Of a stretch of 64,000 nt of DNA, positions 42,587 to 51,596 are shown in pieces. A model generated the notes under the pieces. The model saw nothing but the letters and a program-made list of their open reading frames with translations. It ran no database searches and was not told the origin of the DNA. Source of the stretch: JAQTRU01 sp041645555 (lineage in GTDB: Bacteria; Patescibacteriota; Patescibacteriia; Patescibacteriales; JAQTRU01). A program made the position numbers and the translations under genes. Position 1 is the first letter of the stretch, and every line of letters begins with the position of its first letter. The DNA is taken from positions 186,001-250,000 of the forward strand of contig JBAZPX010000001.1 in assembly GCA_041645555.1 (NCBI GenBank), given 5' to 3'.

Positions 42587-44371
42587 ATGGATAAAGAAAA
42601 AAATTTAGAGATTATTCGGCATAGCTTAAGCCATGTTATGGCCGCGGCGGTTAAGGAGTTTTGGCCAAATGTGAAGTTCGCTATCGGGCCGGCGTTAGAA
42701 AACGGCTTTTATTATGATTTTGATTTTGGCAAAGAAAAAGTAAGCGAGGAAGATTTAGCCAAGATTGAGAAAAAAATGGAGGAGATTATAAAAAAAGACC
42801 TGAAATTTGAAAGGTCAGAAGTAAAAATTAATGAAGCGATTGCCAGAGAAAAAAAATCCGAGCAGATTTATAAGGGAGAACTGATAAAAGATTTAAAAAA
42901 AGACCCAGCCTTCGCTAAAGCCTCGGCGGGCAAGGGGGGGGAAGTTAGTTATTATAAACTTGGCGAATTTGAAGATTTATGCCGCGGACCGCACGTGGCT
43001 TCAAGCGGAAAGCTGAATAATGCCGGCTTTAAACTGACTAAACTGGCCGGAGCCTATTGGCGGGGAGATGAAAAAAACGCTATGCTTACCCGGATTTACG
43101 CCGTGGCCTTCGCGAATAAAAAAGAGCTGGGAGATTATTTAAAGATGATGGAAGAGGCAGAAAAAAGAGACCATCGTAAATTAGGGAAAGAATTGGATTT
43201 GTTTGTGTTTTCCGATTTAGTCGGACCAGGTTTACCGTTATACACTTTTAAAGGCACGATTATTCGCCGTGAAATTATTAATTTTTCTAATGAGCTCCAG
43301 CGTGAAATTGGCTACCAGGAAGTGCATACGCCGAACATGAACAAAGCGGAACTTTTTAAAGTATCAGGCCATTATGATAAATACAAAGAAGATATGTTCC
43401 GAGTTGTTTCCAATTATACTGATGAAGAATATTTTCTCAAGCCCATGAATTGCCCGCAACACACGCAGATTTACGCCTCAGAAATGAGAAGCTATCGCGA
43501 TTTGCCTATTAGGATAGCGGATTTTGCGAATCTTTATCGTGACGAAAAGCCCGGCGAGCTTTCCGGCTTGATTCGCCTGCGCTCATTCTGCCAGGACGAT
43601 GGCCATTGTTTTTGCCGGCCGGATCAGATTAAAAAAGAATTTCAATCTGTCCTTGGCGCCATTAAAAAAGCCTTGGCTGTTTACAAAATGGATTATCATA
43701 TTCGTCTATCCCTCTGGGACCCAAGCCAACCGGATAAATATTTAGGCGAACCGGCAGTGTGGGAAAAATCTCAAGCGATATTAAAAGATATTTTGGAAGA
43801 AAATAAATTAACTTATATCACCAGTATCGGCGAGGCGGCCATTTATGGCCCAAAAATGGACATTCTAACCAAGGATTCGCTCGGTCGTGAATGGCAAATA
43901 TCCACTATTCAGCTTGATTTCATTATGCCGCAAAGATTCGGCTTGTCTTATATTGACGAGAATGGCAAGCAAAAGACGCCGGTTATGATCCATCGGGCGA
44001 TTGTGGGCTCGCCAGAAAGATTTTTAGGCATTTTAATCGAGCACTATGCCGGCGCGTTTCCGGTCTGGCTTTCGCCCGTTCAGGTAAAGATTATTTCTGT
44101 CGGAGAAGGCCATATTGAATTTTGCCAAAAGTTGGCCGGGGATTTTAGAGAAGAAAAAATAAGGGTAGAAGTGGATGGAGACAATGAAACCGTCGGCAAT
44201 AAAATCAGGAAAGCGGTTGGCGAAAAAACACCTTATGTTTTAGTAGTCGGGGACAAAGAAATGGAGTCTAAAAAATTAGCGGTGCGCGACCGGGGGTCTA
44301 GAGAAACCAGAGAAATAGAGAAAGATAAATTTATTGCTGAAGTGAAAGAAAAGATTAAAAACAGGAAATAA
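42587..44371 (+). CDS. thrS: Threonyl-tRNA synthetase lacking the TGS domain
   Basis: ThrRS charges tRNA-Thr. This 594-residue form starts directly at the editing domain (HSLSHVMAAAVKEFWP, the HxxxH motif), then the class II core (motif 2 near RDEKPGELSGLIRLRSFCQDDGHCF; motif 3 HRAIVGSPERFLGILIEHYAG) and an anticodon-binding domain. The N-terminal TGS domain of the usual ~640-residue enzyme is missing. An in-frame insert DPAFAKASAGKGG (about residues 106-118) comes from a palindromic repeat (42905-42937). Expression is likely under the upstream T-box. Confidence 0.95.
   Translation: MDKEKNLEIIRHSLSHVMAAAVKEFWPNVKFAIGPALENGFYYDFDFGKEKVSEEDLAKIEKKMEEIIKKDLKFERSEVKINEAIAREKKSEQIYKGELIKDLKKDPAFAKASAGKGGEVSYYKLGEFEDLCRGPHVASSGKLNNAGFKLTKLAGAYWRGDEKNAMLTRIYAVAFANKKELGDYLKMMEEAEKRDHRKLGKELDLFVFSDLVGPGLPLYTFKGTIIRREIINFSNELQREIGYQEVHTPNMNKAELFKVSGHYDKYKEDMFRVVSNYTDEEYFLKPMNCPQHTQIYASEMRSYRDLPIRIADFANLYRDEKPGELSGLIRLRSFCQDDGHCFCRPDQIKKEFQSVLGAIKKALAVYKMDYHIRLSLWDPSQPDKYLGEPAVWEKSQAILKDILEENKLTYITSIGEAAIYGPKMDILTKDSLGREWQISTIQLDFIMPQRFGLSYIDENGKQKTPVMIHRAIVGSPERFLGILIEHYAGAFPVWLSPVQVKIISVGEGHIEFCQKLAGDFREEKIRVEVDGDNETVGNKIRKAVGEKTPYVLVVGDKEMESKKLAVRDRGSRETREIEKDKFIAEVKEKIKNRK
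42904..42938. repeat. In-frame palindromic repeat coding AFAKASAGK in thrS
   Basis: CCTTCGCTAAAGCCTCGGCGGGCAAGG read in frame. Related G+C-rich sequence (CTCGGCGAGCCTTCGG...GCTTCGCCAAAGCTCC) occurs in the intergenic stretch at 51608-51645. Confidence 0.75.
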
Positions 44372-44390
44372 AAAATTTTGAAAATAAAAA

Positions 44391-44422
44391 AAGCCCACCG
44401 GTTAAAAACGGGTGGGCTTTTG
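44391..44422. terminator. Bidirectional terminator between thrS and the aspartokinase gene
   Basis: AAGCCCACC pairs with GGTGGGCTT, A-run before and TTTTG after; it lies between convergent genes. Confidence 0.88.
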
Positions 44423-44434
44423 TATTGATTTGCA

Positions 44435-45667
44435 TCAAGATGACAAAAGGTCAAACTCTTCCGCCAAAACCGAAGCGGCTTTGCCCAGGTTTTGGGCAGA
44501 AATCGCCACGGTGATACTGATCTGGCTGGTGGAGATAAATTCAATGTTTATGCCATTTTCCCCCAGGACCCTGAATAGGCGATAGGCGAAACCTGATGTT
44601 TCTTTCATATCCATATCAATAAGAGAAATGGCGACGAGCCCTTGGCGTAAAACAGTTTCCGTCCCTCCGGTTTTTTCCATGGTCGGGGCAACTCTTTCCG
44701 CCGCCGTTGTTTCCAGAAGAATGGAAATTTGGGTAGTTTCGCCCCCCTGGCCTTGAGCGATGTCAATTACGTTTATTTCTCCAAAAACGGAGAAGACTTC
44801 CGCGGCCTTCCCCGGCTCATTGGGAATGCCAGAAATAAGGAAGCAGCTGATCTCCTTTTTTATAGCTATTCCGCTTTGGCTGGCGGTTTTTTCCAGATCG
44901 GCGATATCACCGCTGGTAGCGGTGACCAAAGTTCCGCCAGTGCTTTCCCCGATACTAGGAGAAAGTAGAACTCTGATATTCACGCCATACATCTTGGCCA
45001 ACATAACAGACCTGTCCCTTAGCACTCCGGCTCCGGCCACAGACATAGCGATCATCTGCTCATAGCTTATGGTATAAAAACGGCGGGCGTTAGGGACTAG
45101 ACGCGGGTCAATGGTATAAACGCCATCAACGTCTGTGTAGATTTCACAGACGTCAGCCTTTAAGACAGCGGCCAAAGCCACGGCCGTAGTATCAGACCCG
45201 CCCCGGCCTAAAGTAATTATATCCAGGCCGTTTTCGAAGATGCCCTGAAAGCCGGTGACAACAACTACTTTTCCTTCTTTCAGCAGTTTTTTTATGGGAG
45301 ACCCTTTTTTTAAGGCCTTTATCCTTCCTTCTCCGAATTCGCCAGTAGCCACAAGACCGACTTGGCCTGCCGTCAGGCTTTCTGCCGGCACGCCAATATC
45401 TTCCAGGGCGATGGCGAGCAAAGACGCGGATTGCACTTCCCCGGTCTGAACAAATTGATCTGTTTCTCGCTTTTTAGGATCACGACTTATTTCTTTGACT
45501 AAAGCGAGAAGCCTGTCGGTTTCATCTCCCATAGCAGAGACGACGACAACAATACCGCATCCATCTTTTCGGCAGCGTTTTATATGGGCTGCCACCTTTT
45601 TGATTTTCCCCGCGTCGGCCAGCGAGCTGCCGCCGAATTTCATTACTGTAATCGGCATACGAGGCAT
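44435..45667 (-). CDS. lysC: Aspartate kinase (aspartokinase)
   Basis: Aspartokinase phosphorylates L-aspartate, the first step to Lys, Thr and Met. The 410-residue protein has the KFGGSSLAD start, VVVVSAMGDETDRL, GRGGSDTTAVALAAVLKA, and ...EIYTDVDGVYTIDPRLV, followed by two ACT domains (ISGIPNEPGKAAEVF and ISLIDMDMKETSGFA) for feedback control. AGGAGGGG precedes the ATG. It is isolated: no asd, dapA or hom is nearby. The gene is somewhat G+C richer than its neighbours. Confidence 0.93.
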   Translation of the reverse strand: MPRMPITVMKFGGSSLADAGKIKKVAAHIKRCRKDGCGIVVVVSAMGDETDRLLALVKEISRDPKKRETDQFVQTGEVQSASLLAIALEDIGVPAESLTAGQVGLVATGEFGEGRIKALKKGSPIKKLLKEGKVVVVTGFQGIFENGLDIITLGRGGSDTTAVALAAVLKADVCEIYTDVDGVYTIDPRLVPNARRFYTISYEQMIAMSVAGAGVLRDRSVMLAKMYGVNIRVLLSPSIGESTGGTLVTATSGDIADLEKTASQSGIAIKKEISCFLISGIPNEPGKAAEVFSVFGEINVIDIAQGQGGETTQISILLETTAAERVAPTMEKTGGTETVLRQGLVAISLIDMDMKETSGFAYRLFRVLGENGINIEFISTSQISITVAISAQNLGKAASVLAEEFDLLSS

Positions 45668-45714
45668 AAGCCCCTCCTATTTTTAAGGGTTTTTTGTCGA
45701 ATGAGCGTTATAAG

Positions 45715-45743
45715 ATATTATCATCTAAATATTCAAGCGTCAA
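45715..45743 (-). promoter_or_regulatory. Near-consensus promoter for the aspartokinase gene
   Basis: Minus strand TTGACG (45738-45743), 17-base spacer, TAATAT (45715-45720). Confidence 0.75.
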
Positions 45744-45803
45744 TTGTGTTATTATCTAATATGCTTTATAATATAATCATCTCTAAAATTAATTAACATC
45801 TAC

Positions 45804-46856
45804 ATGGAAATAAACAAAAGGCCAATTAATATTAATATTTCCACCGTCACCATTTTAAAAACCATTCTTATTATATTAGCGCTTTATTTTTTTTATCTGG
45901 TAAGAGATATTTTGGTCATTATTTTCATTTCTTTAATACTGTCCAGCGCTCTTGAGCCGTGGATTAATTGGATGCATAAGAAAAAAATACCCCGCGGGAT
46001 AGGCATTATTATCATTTATTTTTCTTTATTTATCATTGTCAGCTCCGCTTTTTATCTTATTATTCCGCCGATTGTGGCTCAAGTTAAAGAATTATCGGTA
46101 ACTTTTCCCTACTACCTAGAAAAAGTAATTTCCGGGGTTTCCGCTTTAAAAGAGTATGCTAGCCAGCATGGCGTTTTAGACAATCTCAAAGGCAGTTTAG
46201 ACGCTTTCGCCGCTAACTTAGAGGGAGCGGCCGGCGGAGTTTTTTCTACCGTTTCCGGAATCGTGGGCGGTGTTCTTTCTTTTTTTCTGATTTTAGTCAT
46301 GACTTTTTACATGGTGGTTGAGGAAAGCGCGATGAAAAAAATTATCTGGTCAGTGGCGCCGGAAGAGTATCAGCCTTATATTATGCAGCTTATCAGCCGG
46401 ATGCAAGGGAAAATCGGCTTGTGGCTCCGCGGCCAGTTAATTCTTTCCTTGATAATATTCACTTTAACATTTCTAGGGCTTTCTATCTTAGGGGTAAATT
46501 ACGCTTTGACTTTAGCTTTAATCGCCGGGCTGACCGAATTTATCCCTTACTTGGGGCCGATCTTGGCGTCTATCCCGGCCATATTTTTGGCTTTTACCCA
46601 GTCGCCTATGCTCGCTTTATTTACTTTAGGCCTTTATTATATTATTCAAATGATGGAGAACCACATTATTGTGCCGAAATTAATGCAAAAAGTGGTGGGT
46701 TTGAACCCGATTGTGAGCATTGTGGTTTTATTGGTAGGGTTTAAAGTCGGCGGTATTGTCGGAGCGATTCTGTCCCTGCCAGTCGCCACCGCTATCGGCG
46801 TTTTTTTGAAGGATTTATTTGAAGGGAAAGGAGTGAGGGAGGATGTCGCAAAATAA
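45804..46856 (+). CDS. AI-2E family transporter (PerM-like)
   Basis: A 350-residue polytopic membrane protein with about eight helices. Family marks include VRDILVIIFISLILSSALEPWINWMHKK near the N-terminus, ILVMTFYMVVEES, LWLRGQLILSLIIFTLTFLGLSILGV and GLTEFIPYLGPILASIPAIFLAF, plus the C-terminal QMMENHIIVPKLMQKVVGLNP. The family includes AI-2 exporters and Na+/H+ antiporters; the actual substrate is unknown. Confidence 0.9.
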   Translation: MEINKRPININISTVTILKTILIILALYFFYLVRDILVIIFISLILSSALEPWINWMHKKKIPRGIGIIIIYFSLFIIVSSAFYLIIPPIVAQVKELSVTFPYYLEKVISGVSALKEYASQHGVLDNLKGSLDAFAANLEGAAGGVFSTVSGIVGGVLSFFLILVMTFYMVVEESAMKKIIWSVAPEEYQPYIMQLISRMQGKIGLWLRGQLILSLIIFTLTFLGLSILGVNYALTLALIAGLTEFIPYLGPILASIPAIFLAFTQSPMLALFTLGLYYIIQMMENHIIVPKLMQKVVGLNPIVSIVVLLVGFKVGGIVGAILSLPVATAIGVFLKDLFEGKGVREDVAK

Positions 46857-46857
46857 A

Positions 46858-47012
46858 ATTCCTAATTCACCTAATTCACCTAATATCTAATTTCTAATAA
46901 AATTCCTAATTCAAAAATTTCTAATGCCAAAAAATTTTTAATTTAAGAATTAGGCATTAAAATTTTTATTAGGAATTAGGTGAATTAGAAATTAGGAATT
47001 AAAATTTTTTAA
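46858..47012. repeat. Long imperfect A/T-rich inverted repeat
   Basis: Left arm ATTCCTAATTCACCTAATT... and right arm ...AATTAGGTGAATTAG...AATTAGGAATT flank a central AAAAAATTTTTAATTT; inner arms CTAATGCC and GGCATTA pair. Could form a large hairpin between the two membrane-protein genes. Confidence 0.6.
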
Positions 47013-47016
47013 GAAT

Positions 47017-49305
47017 ATGTCCAATCGTTTTTCCGTCATTTTAGATAATTTAATCGTTTATTTAGTTAAGGGCTTGGTTTTCCTCCTGCCTTTATTTTTT
47101 TTACCCTGGACGCTTGAGTTTTTTGAATTTAACAAGCAGGTCTTGCTTTGGCTGGTAGCGATCCTTTTGGCTGTTTTGTGGCTTGTAAAGATGGTTTACC
47201 CTGTTATAAATTTTAACGAGAGTATCATTTCTAACGGGGCGAGGTTTGAAAAGCAAATAATCTTAAAGCGCACGCCTCTTGATATTCCGATTCTGACTTT
47301 TTTAATCATCACCATGCTGGCCGGTATTTTCAGCCAGGACCGATTTTCTTCCTTTTTTGGTTATTTCGGCGCCGCCGGCAATGCCTGGTTTGGCCTTTTG
47401 GCTTTAGCTATTTTCTATTTTTTAATCGTCAACCTGGCCGGTACGGACAGGCGTCTAGCTCCTATTTCTTTATTAAAACTGCTGTTCTATTCTTATGGCT
47501 TAATTCTTCTTTCCGCCTTTCTTTCTCTTTTCGGATTATGGGATAAGCTGCTTCAGAAAACAAATACTTTTTATTCCTCGGGCTTTAATTTTCTCGGCGG
47601 CTCTTTGGAGATGCTAGCTCTTTACAGCGTCGTGATGATGGCCGTACTATCGGGAGTAATATTTTGTTGCCGTCAGGACGGAGCAAACAAAGCAAGCATT
47701 TGGCTGTTTAAAATAATTTTATTCTTTTCTTTAGTTTTTTTGGTAATAGTGAATTTTTCTTTGGCCTGGCAGGGATTGGCAATCGTCGGCTTTCTGTTTA
47801 TTTTTTTAGAATTCAGAAACGCTGGTTTTAAGATTGGCGGGTTAAATAAAAGAAGGGTTTTATTTTTCTCTCTTCTTGTTATTCTGGCCGCTATCTTCTT
47901 GATTTTTCCCGCCCGTTTAAATGGGGAGGCGCAGTTTTTAACCGGCCAGGACCTGTCTCCGGAAGTAAATATTGGCTTTAAAAATACCGCTTCCGTTACT
48001 TTTGCGGCTTTAAAAGAGAATATAGTATTGGGCAGCGGACCCGGGACATTTTCCTATATTTTTTCCCTATATCGCCCGAATAGTTTAAATAGCACAGACC
48101 TTTGGCAATTCAGGTTTGACCATGGCGTTTCCTATATTCTGGAGATGCTCGGAACTACTGGAATTCTGGGAATTTTAAGTTATCTCTTGATTCTATCCTC
48201 CCTTTTTTATTTATTCTATATCTTTTTAAAAAGAGGGAATGGGGGAGAGGGGAACGGCTTAGTTTCCTCCCTCTTAGTAGCGCTATCAGTTTTAATTTTT
48301 TTCCAGTTTTCCTATTATACCAGCACTTCCATTTTGTTTTTATTTTGGCTGATGCTCGCTCTTTTAATGGTTTCCTGGCGAGCCTATCCGGGCTGGCTGA
48401 TATTCAAGGAATTAAAATTAGACAAAGGCGGAAATTCTTTTAAGATATTGGAGCTGGCAGTGTTTTTTCTTTTTTCCGCCTGGCTGATTTTAGCCGGTTT
48501 TACCGTTCGGTATTGGCTAGCTGATTTTTATGCCCGAGCCGGAGGCGAAACCAATTTAATCAAAGCCGCCCGGTTAAATCCTTATTGCCCCGATTATGAT
48601 ATTCGCTTAACTAAAACTTATTTAAATGAAATAAGAAACGAGGCTTTAAAACCGGCTGATTTCAGGGATGACGAATTGATTCAGAAGTCGATTAACAGCA
48701 GTGTGGCCTGGGCCAAGGAAGCTGCCAGAGTCTGCCCTAATTGTGTAGCGTCCTGGGAAACTTTGGGAATGGTTTACCGCGATATTGGATCTTTTACCCA
48801 AGGCAGCGAAGCCTGGGCGGCTAAAGCTTTTAGCCAGGCTTCTTCCTTAGAGCCTTCCAACCCGGTAATTATAACCGAGTTAGGCAAGGCCTATTTGGAC
48901 GATAACAAGTTAGCCGAAGCTGAGCAATCCCTAAAGAAAGCTCTGGAATTGAAAAGCAATTATCACGAAGCGGATTTTGCCTTAGCCCGGCTTTATGGCC
49001 AGCAGGGCAAAACCGACGAGGCCTTAGGAATCTTAGACGAACTAAGTAAGATTTATAAAGACGAGCGGATTTACTATGAACAGGGCCGGCTTTATTATAA
49101 CCGCGGGGAGACTGACGAAGCTTTAGACAGATTTTTAAAAGTAATAGAAATTAATCCAATTCATTCTAATGCGCTCTATAGCATTGGCTTGGCTTTGGAA
49201 TTAAAGGGAGAAAATAAACTGGCTTTAGAATATTTTAAAAAAGTTTTAGAGCTTAACCCGAACAATTCAGAGATTAAGAAAAAGGTGGAGGAGATGGAGA
49301 AGTAG
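47017..49305 (+). CDS. O-antigen ligase-like membrane protein with C-terminal TPR repeats
   Basis: A 762-residue protein. Residues 1-500 contain about 12 hydrophobic helices and an O-antigen ligase/polymerase-like Wzy_C segment (NIVLGSGPGTFSYIFSLYRP...FDHGVSYILEMLGTTGILGILSYL), which joins a lipid-linked glycan to an acceptor. Residues 560-760 are tetratricopeptide repeats (ELGKAYLDDNKLAEAEQSLKKALEL and similar), an arrangement known from bacterial protein O-oligosaccharyltransferase-type proteins. ISNGARFEKQ near residue 72 may derive from half of the TTTCTAACGGGG palindrome. Fits the local glycosyltransferases. Confidence 0.85.
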   Translation: MSNRFSVILDNLIVYLVKGLVFLLPLFFLPWTLEFFEFNKQVLLWLVAILLAVLWLVKMVYPVINFNESIISNGARFEKQIILKRTPLDIPILTFLIITMLAGIFSQDRFSSFFGYFGAAGNAWFGLLALAIFYFLIVNLAGTDRRLAPISLLKLLFYSYGLILLSAFLSLFGLWDKLLQKTNTFYSSGFNFLGGSLEMLALYSVVMMAVLSGVIFCCRQDGANKASIWLFKIILFFSLVFLVIVNFSLAWQGLAIVGFLFIFLEFRNAGFKIGGLNKRRVLFFSLLVILAAIFLIFPARLNGEAQFLTGQDLSPEVNIGFKNTASVTFAALKENIVLGSGPGTFSYIFSLYRPNSLNSTDLWQFRFDHGVSYILEMLGTTGILGILSYLLILSSLFYLFYIFLKRGNGGEGNGLVSSLLVALSVLIFFQFSYYTSTSILFLFWLMLALLMVSWRAYPGWLIFKELKLDKGGNSFKILELAVFFLFSAWLILAGFTVRYWLADFYARAGGETNLIKAARLNPYCPDYDIRLTKTYLNEIRNEALKPADFRDDELIQKSINSSVAWAKEAARVCPNCVASWETLGMVYRDIGSFTQGSEAWAAKAFSQASSLEPSNPVIITELGKAYLDDNKLAEAEQSLKKALELKSNYHEADFALARLYGQQGKTDEALGILDELSKIYKDERIYYEQGRLYYNRGETDEALDRFLKVIEINPIHSNALYSIGLALELKGENKLALEYFKKVLELNPNNSEIKKKVEEMEK

Positions 49306-49351
49306 GGACTAGTTAATTAGGTATTAGGTTTTAGGTGTTAGTTTATTTTTT

Positions 49352-49471
49352 TGTCATCTCGAGCGTAGCGAGAAATCTGTAATATCCTGCGAACGATAAG
49401 GACAAAGTGTTATTGCCGTTATTCGCGTATTATAGATTTCTCTCCCGAGTGCTCTCGGGATCGAAATGACA
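49352..49471. repeat. TGTCATT-family palindromic element, short copy D
   Basis: Starts TGTCATCTCGAGCGTAGCGAGAAATCTGTAATA and ends TATTATAGATTTCTC...CCCGAGTGCTCTCGGGATCGAAATGACA. No gene inside. Confidence 0.8.
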
Positions 49472-49520
49472 AGGGGTAGCGGCGATGTACTGAAATAGAG
49501 ACTAAAAAATTTACAAATAA

Positions 49521-49558
49521 AAAAAGAGCACCGGTTCCGTTGTTTGGACTCGGTGCTT
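49521..49558 (-). terminator. Terminator of the PurE/PurC-like operon
   Basis: AGCACCG (49527-49533) pairs with CGGTGCT (49551-49557); on the minus strand it is followed by CTTTTTTT. Confidence 0.8.
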
Positions 49559-49592
49559 TTTATTACCGTTTTTGACGGTTAGCGGGTGAATG

Positions 49593-50864
49593 TTAAAATA
49601 GCTGTGAGATTACCTCTCTCAAGTCCGTTTCGACCCTTTCGTGCCAGGGACGCAAATCCGGTTCGAAACGCTGTTGCAAGAGGTGCTGGATACCCATGAT
49701 ATAGCGGATTGCGATAGCTGCGCGCTGCTCGTCAGAGTATCCCTCTTTCCCCTTTGACATGTCGCGGGCGAACTCTTTGGAAAAAGACTTCGGGACTATT
49801 ATGACCCGGCTATTCACGACATAGTCTTTTTCCGTGATTCCTGGTTGTGTCCTTTGAAGATACTCAACCAGTCCGCTTTCATCACCGGCGAGGAAAAGTT
49901 TTTCCTGGGCGAGGTAATCTACGAGATCCCAGTAGCGAGCCGAATTCATGGTATAAAGCTCATCCTTCGAACAGAGCACGCCCAAATAATTATAGCCGTG
50001 TTCGGTTTTAACATCGACGAGAATGATCCCGCGCTCGAGAAGATAGGCCATCACCGCGCCGAACGCAGCAAGTGATTTATTCCTGAGTCTGAAGTAGGCC
50101 ACGGGGGTGCAGATCTTCATTTTGAACAAATATCCTGGTTCCACCGTAACATCATGGGATGCACTCTTCGTCGAGGGCGTGTCATAAATGGACGGCGTAG
50201 GCCCGTTCGGATACAAGTCGTCTGGAAGATCATAGCCGGCGAACTTCCTCAGCTTTTGATTCATGTAAGCGTGATAAAGCGAAGTTTCGGTCGTAGTTTT
50301 TGCCATGAATGCGCGAAGAACGTTTTCGAAATCCATACCCGTAACCTGTTCGGACGCGATGACCACGGAACCGGGCGGTAAACCCAGCTCAAACTGCGAA
50401 CTGGGGAAAAAGGGAGTGACCAGACGACGCATGTGATCATGGTTCAGCGCCAAAACTTGGTCATTGAACGGAATACGGCCTCGGCCAATATCATGAGTTG
50501 AAAGGCGGTTAGACCGCAACATGATATAACCGGGGATTTTTTCAGCTCTTGTGAGCAGTGGCGGGTTTTTGAAGGAAACTCGGACTTTGGGCTTGTTATC
50601 GTCCGCCGTATCAGTGAAAGCGGTAAATTCAACCGGAAGACCTCTGAGTTGGTCCAGATAGTAAGGTTCTTTGTCGGCCGGAATAATGAATTCGCCCTCG
50701 CCACCGTTAATACAGTCGGAAACTTTACCAGGTTTTACAACGAAGCCGTTGAGGATAGGGAAAACACCAGCATTCAAAATGTCTTGTGCGGTAACGGGTT
50801 CCCCCTCTTTTGCCATGTAGGCGCGAACAAGTTCACGCGCCTCTTCTTCGGAAAGATATTGCAT
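49593..50864 (-). CDS. Divergent SAICAR synthetase (PurC)-like protein
   Basis: A 423-residue protein alignable by eye to the SAICAR synthetase family, which joins CAIR and aspartate using ATP. Corresponding segments: YIMLRSNRLSTHDIGRGRIP (family: ASDRISAFD...IPGKG), FENVLRAFMAKTT (family VxRGYxxGS), DTPSTKSASHD (family TPSTKAxxHD), GIILVDVKTEHGY (family GIIIADTKFEFG) and KDELYTMNSARYW (family DEVLTPDSSRFW). Several normally fixed residues differ (D to N in the first, PD to MN in the last). It is longer than usual by an N-terminal region of ~80 and a C-terminal ~70 residues. GGAG precedes the ATG; it follows the PurE-like gene by 29 bases. Confidence 0.7.
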   Translation of the reverse strand: MQYLSEEEARELVRAYMAKEGEPVTAQDILNAGVFPILNGFVVKPGKVSDCINGGEGEFIIPADKEPYYLDQLRGLPVEFTAFTDTADDNKPKVRVSFKNPPLLTRAEKIPGYIMLRSNRLSTHDIGRGRIPFNDQVLALNHDHMRRLVTPFFPSSQFELGLPPGSVVIASEQVTGMDFENVLRAFMAKTTTETSLYHAYMNQKLRKFAGYDLPDDLYPNGPTPSIYDTPSTKSASHDVTVEPGYLFKMKICTPVAYFRLRNKSLAAFGAVMAYLLERGIILVDVKTEHGYNYLGVLCSKDELYTMNSARYWDLVDYLAQEKLFLAGDESGLVEYLQRTQPGITEKDYVVNSRVIIVPKSFSKEFARDMSKGKEGYSDEQRAAIAIRYIMGIQHLLQQRFEPDLRPWHERVETDLREVISQLF

Positions 50865-50893
50865 GCGTTTCTCCTTTCATGTCGCAGGAATGT

Positions 50894-51415
50894 TTACTCC
50901 TGATCAGACGAGGTTTCAACGTGAATTTTCGGTGGGGGATTGAATTCCTTCAGATATTGGTCCAGCACATGTCTTACAGCGGCATCATTGATACCGAACA
51001 TTTGAGCCACGATAAACGCGGCATTTGTCAAGCCGTTTTTACCGATACCAGCCCACAACACTGTGCTTCCTTCAGGTCTTGCAACTGCGCATGCGATAGT
51101 GACATAAGCGGGAATAGTCGATGAATTCAGAGCAATACCGATGACCGGAACTGTGCGGGTAATCGCGGCAATAGCTCCGGGGAGAGCGGGATTTAATCCG
51201 GCAGCTGCGATGAAAACTTTTGCGCCATTTTCGGCTGCCGATACGCAGTATTTTTCCAATTCCTCCGGATTCCGGTCGGCGGAAATATACGAAAGATCCC
51301 ATTCAAATCCCATTTTTCCCAGAGCTTGCAACAATTTTGATTCATCAAGAACCGGTCGATCATGCGGACTTCCAAGCACAATTTGAACATCCTTAAATGT
51401 GGTGTTCTGATCCAT
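50894..51415 (-). CDS. Divergent PurE-like protein lacking both conserved histidines
   Basis: A 173-residue protein collinear with PurE (N5-CAIR mutase): VQIVLGSPHDRPVL (family IxMGSxSDWxxM), ISADRNPEELEKYC (family SAHRTPxxLxxF), VFIAAAGLNPALPGAIAAITRTVPVIGIALNS (family IIAGAGGAAHLPGMxAAxTxxPVIGVPVxS) and GKNGLTNAAFIVAQMFG. The catalytic His of AHRTP is Asp and the His of AAHLPG is Ala, while the second Ser of GSxSD is His. So the fold is kept but the standard chemistry probably is not. The ATG at 51415 has GAGG seven bases upstream. Cotranscribed with the PurC-like gene. Confidence 0.72.
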   Translation of the reverse strand: MDQNTTFKDVQIVLGSPHDRPVLDESKLLQALGKMGFEWDLSYISADRNPEELEKYCVSAAENGAKVFIAAAGLNPALPGAIAAITRTVPVIGIALNSSTIPAYVTIACAVARPEGSTVLWAGIGKNGLTNAAFIVAQMFGINDAAVRHVLDQYLKEFNPPPKIHVETSSDQE

Positions 51416-51512
51416 CAGATTGCCTCGCTTTCGGTTAAAGTAAAGTTTGTGCAAGGTACGTTGACTGCTTTATAGGTGAATTGAATTATTAAGTTCTAAT
51501 GAGCGTTAAAAC

Positions 51513-51541
51513 AAAAAAGCCGACCCTCCTTGGTTAGGCTT
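51513..51541 (-). terminator. Hairpin between the PurB-like and PurE-like genes
   Basis: Minus strand AGCCTAACC and GGGTCGGCT arms followed by TTTTTTG. The stem is imperfect. Confidence 0.5.
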
Positions 51542-51596
51542 ATTTCTAGTTTTTTCTTATTTCACTTTAACAGACTTCTTATAAAAAATCAACTAC

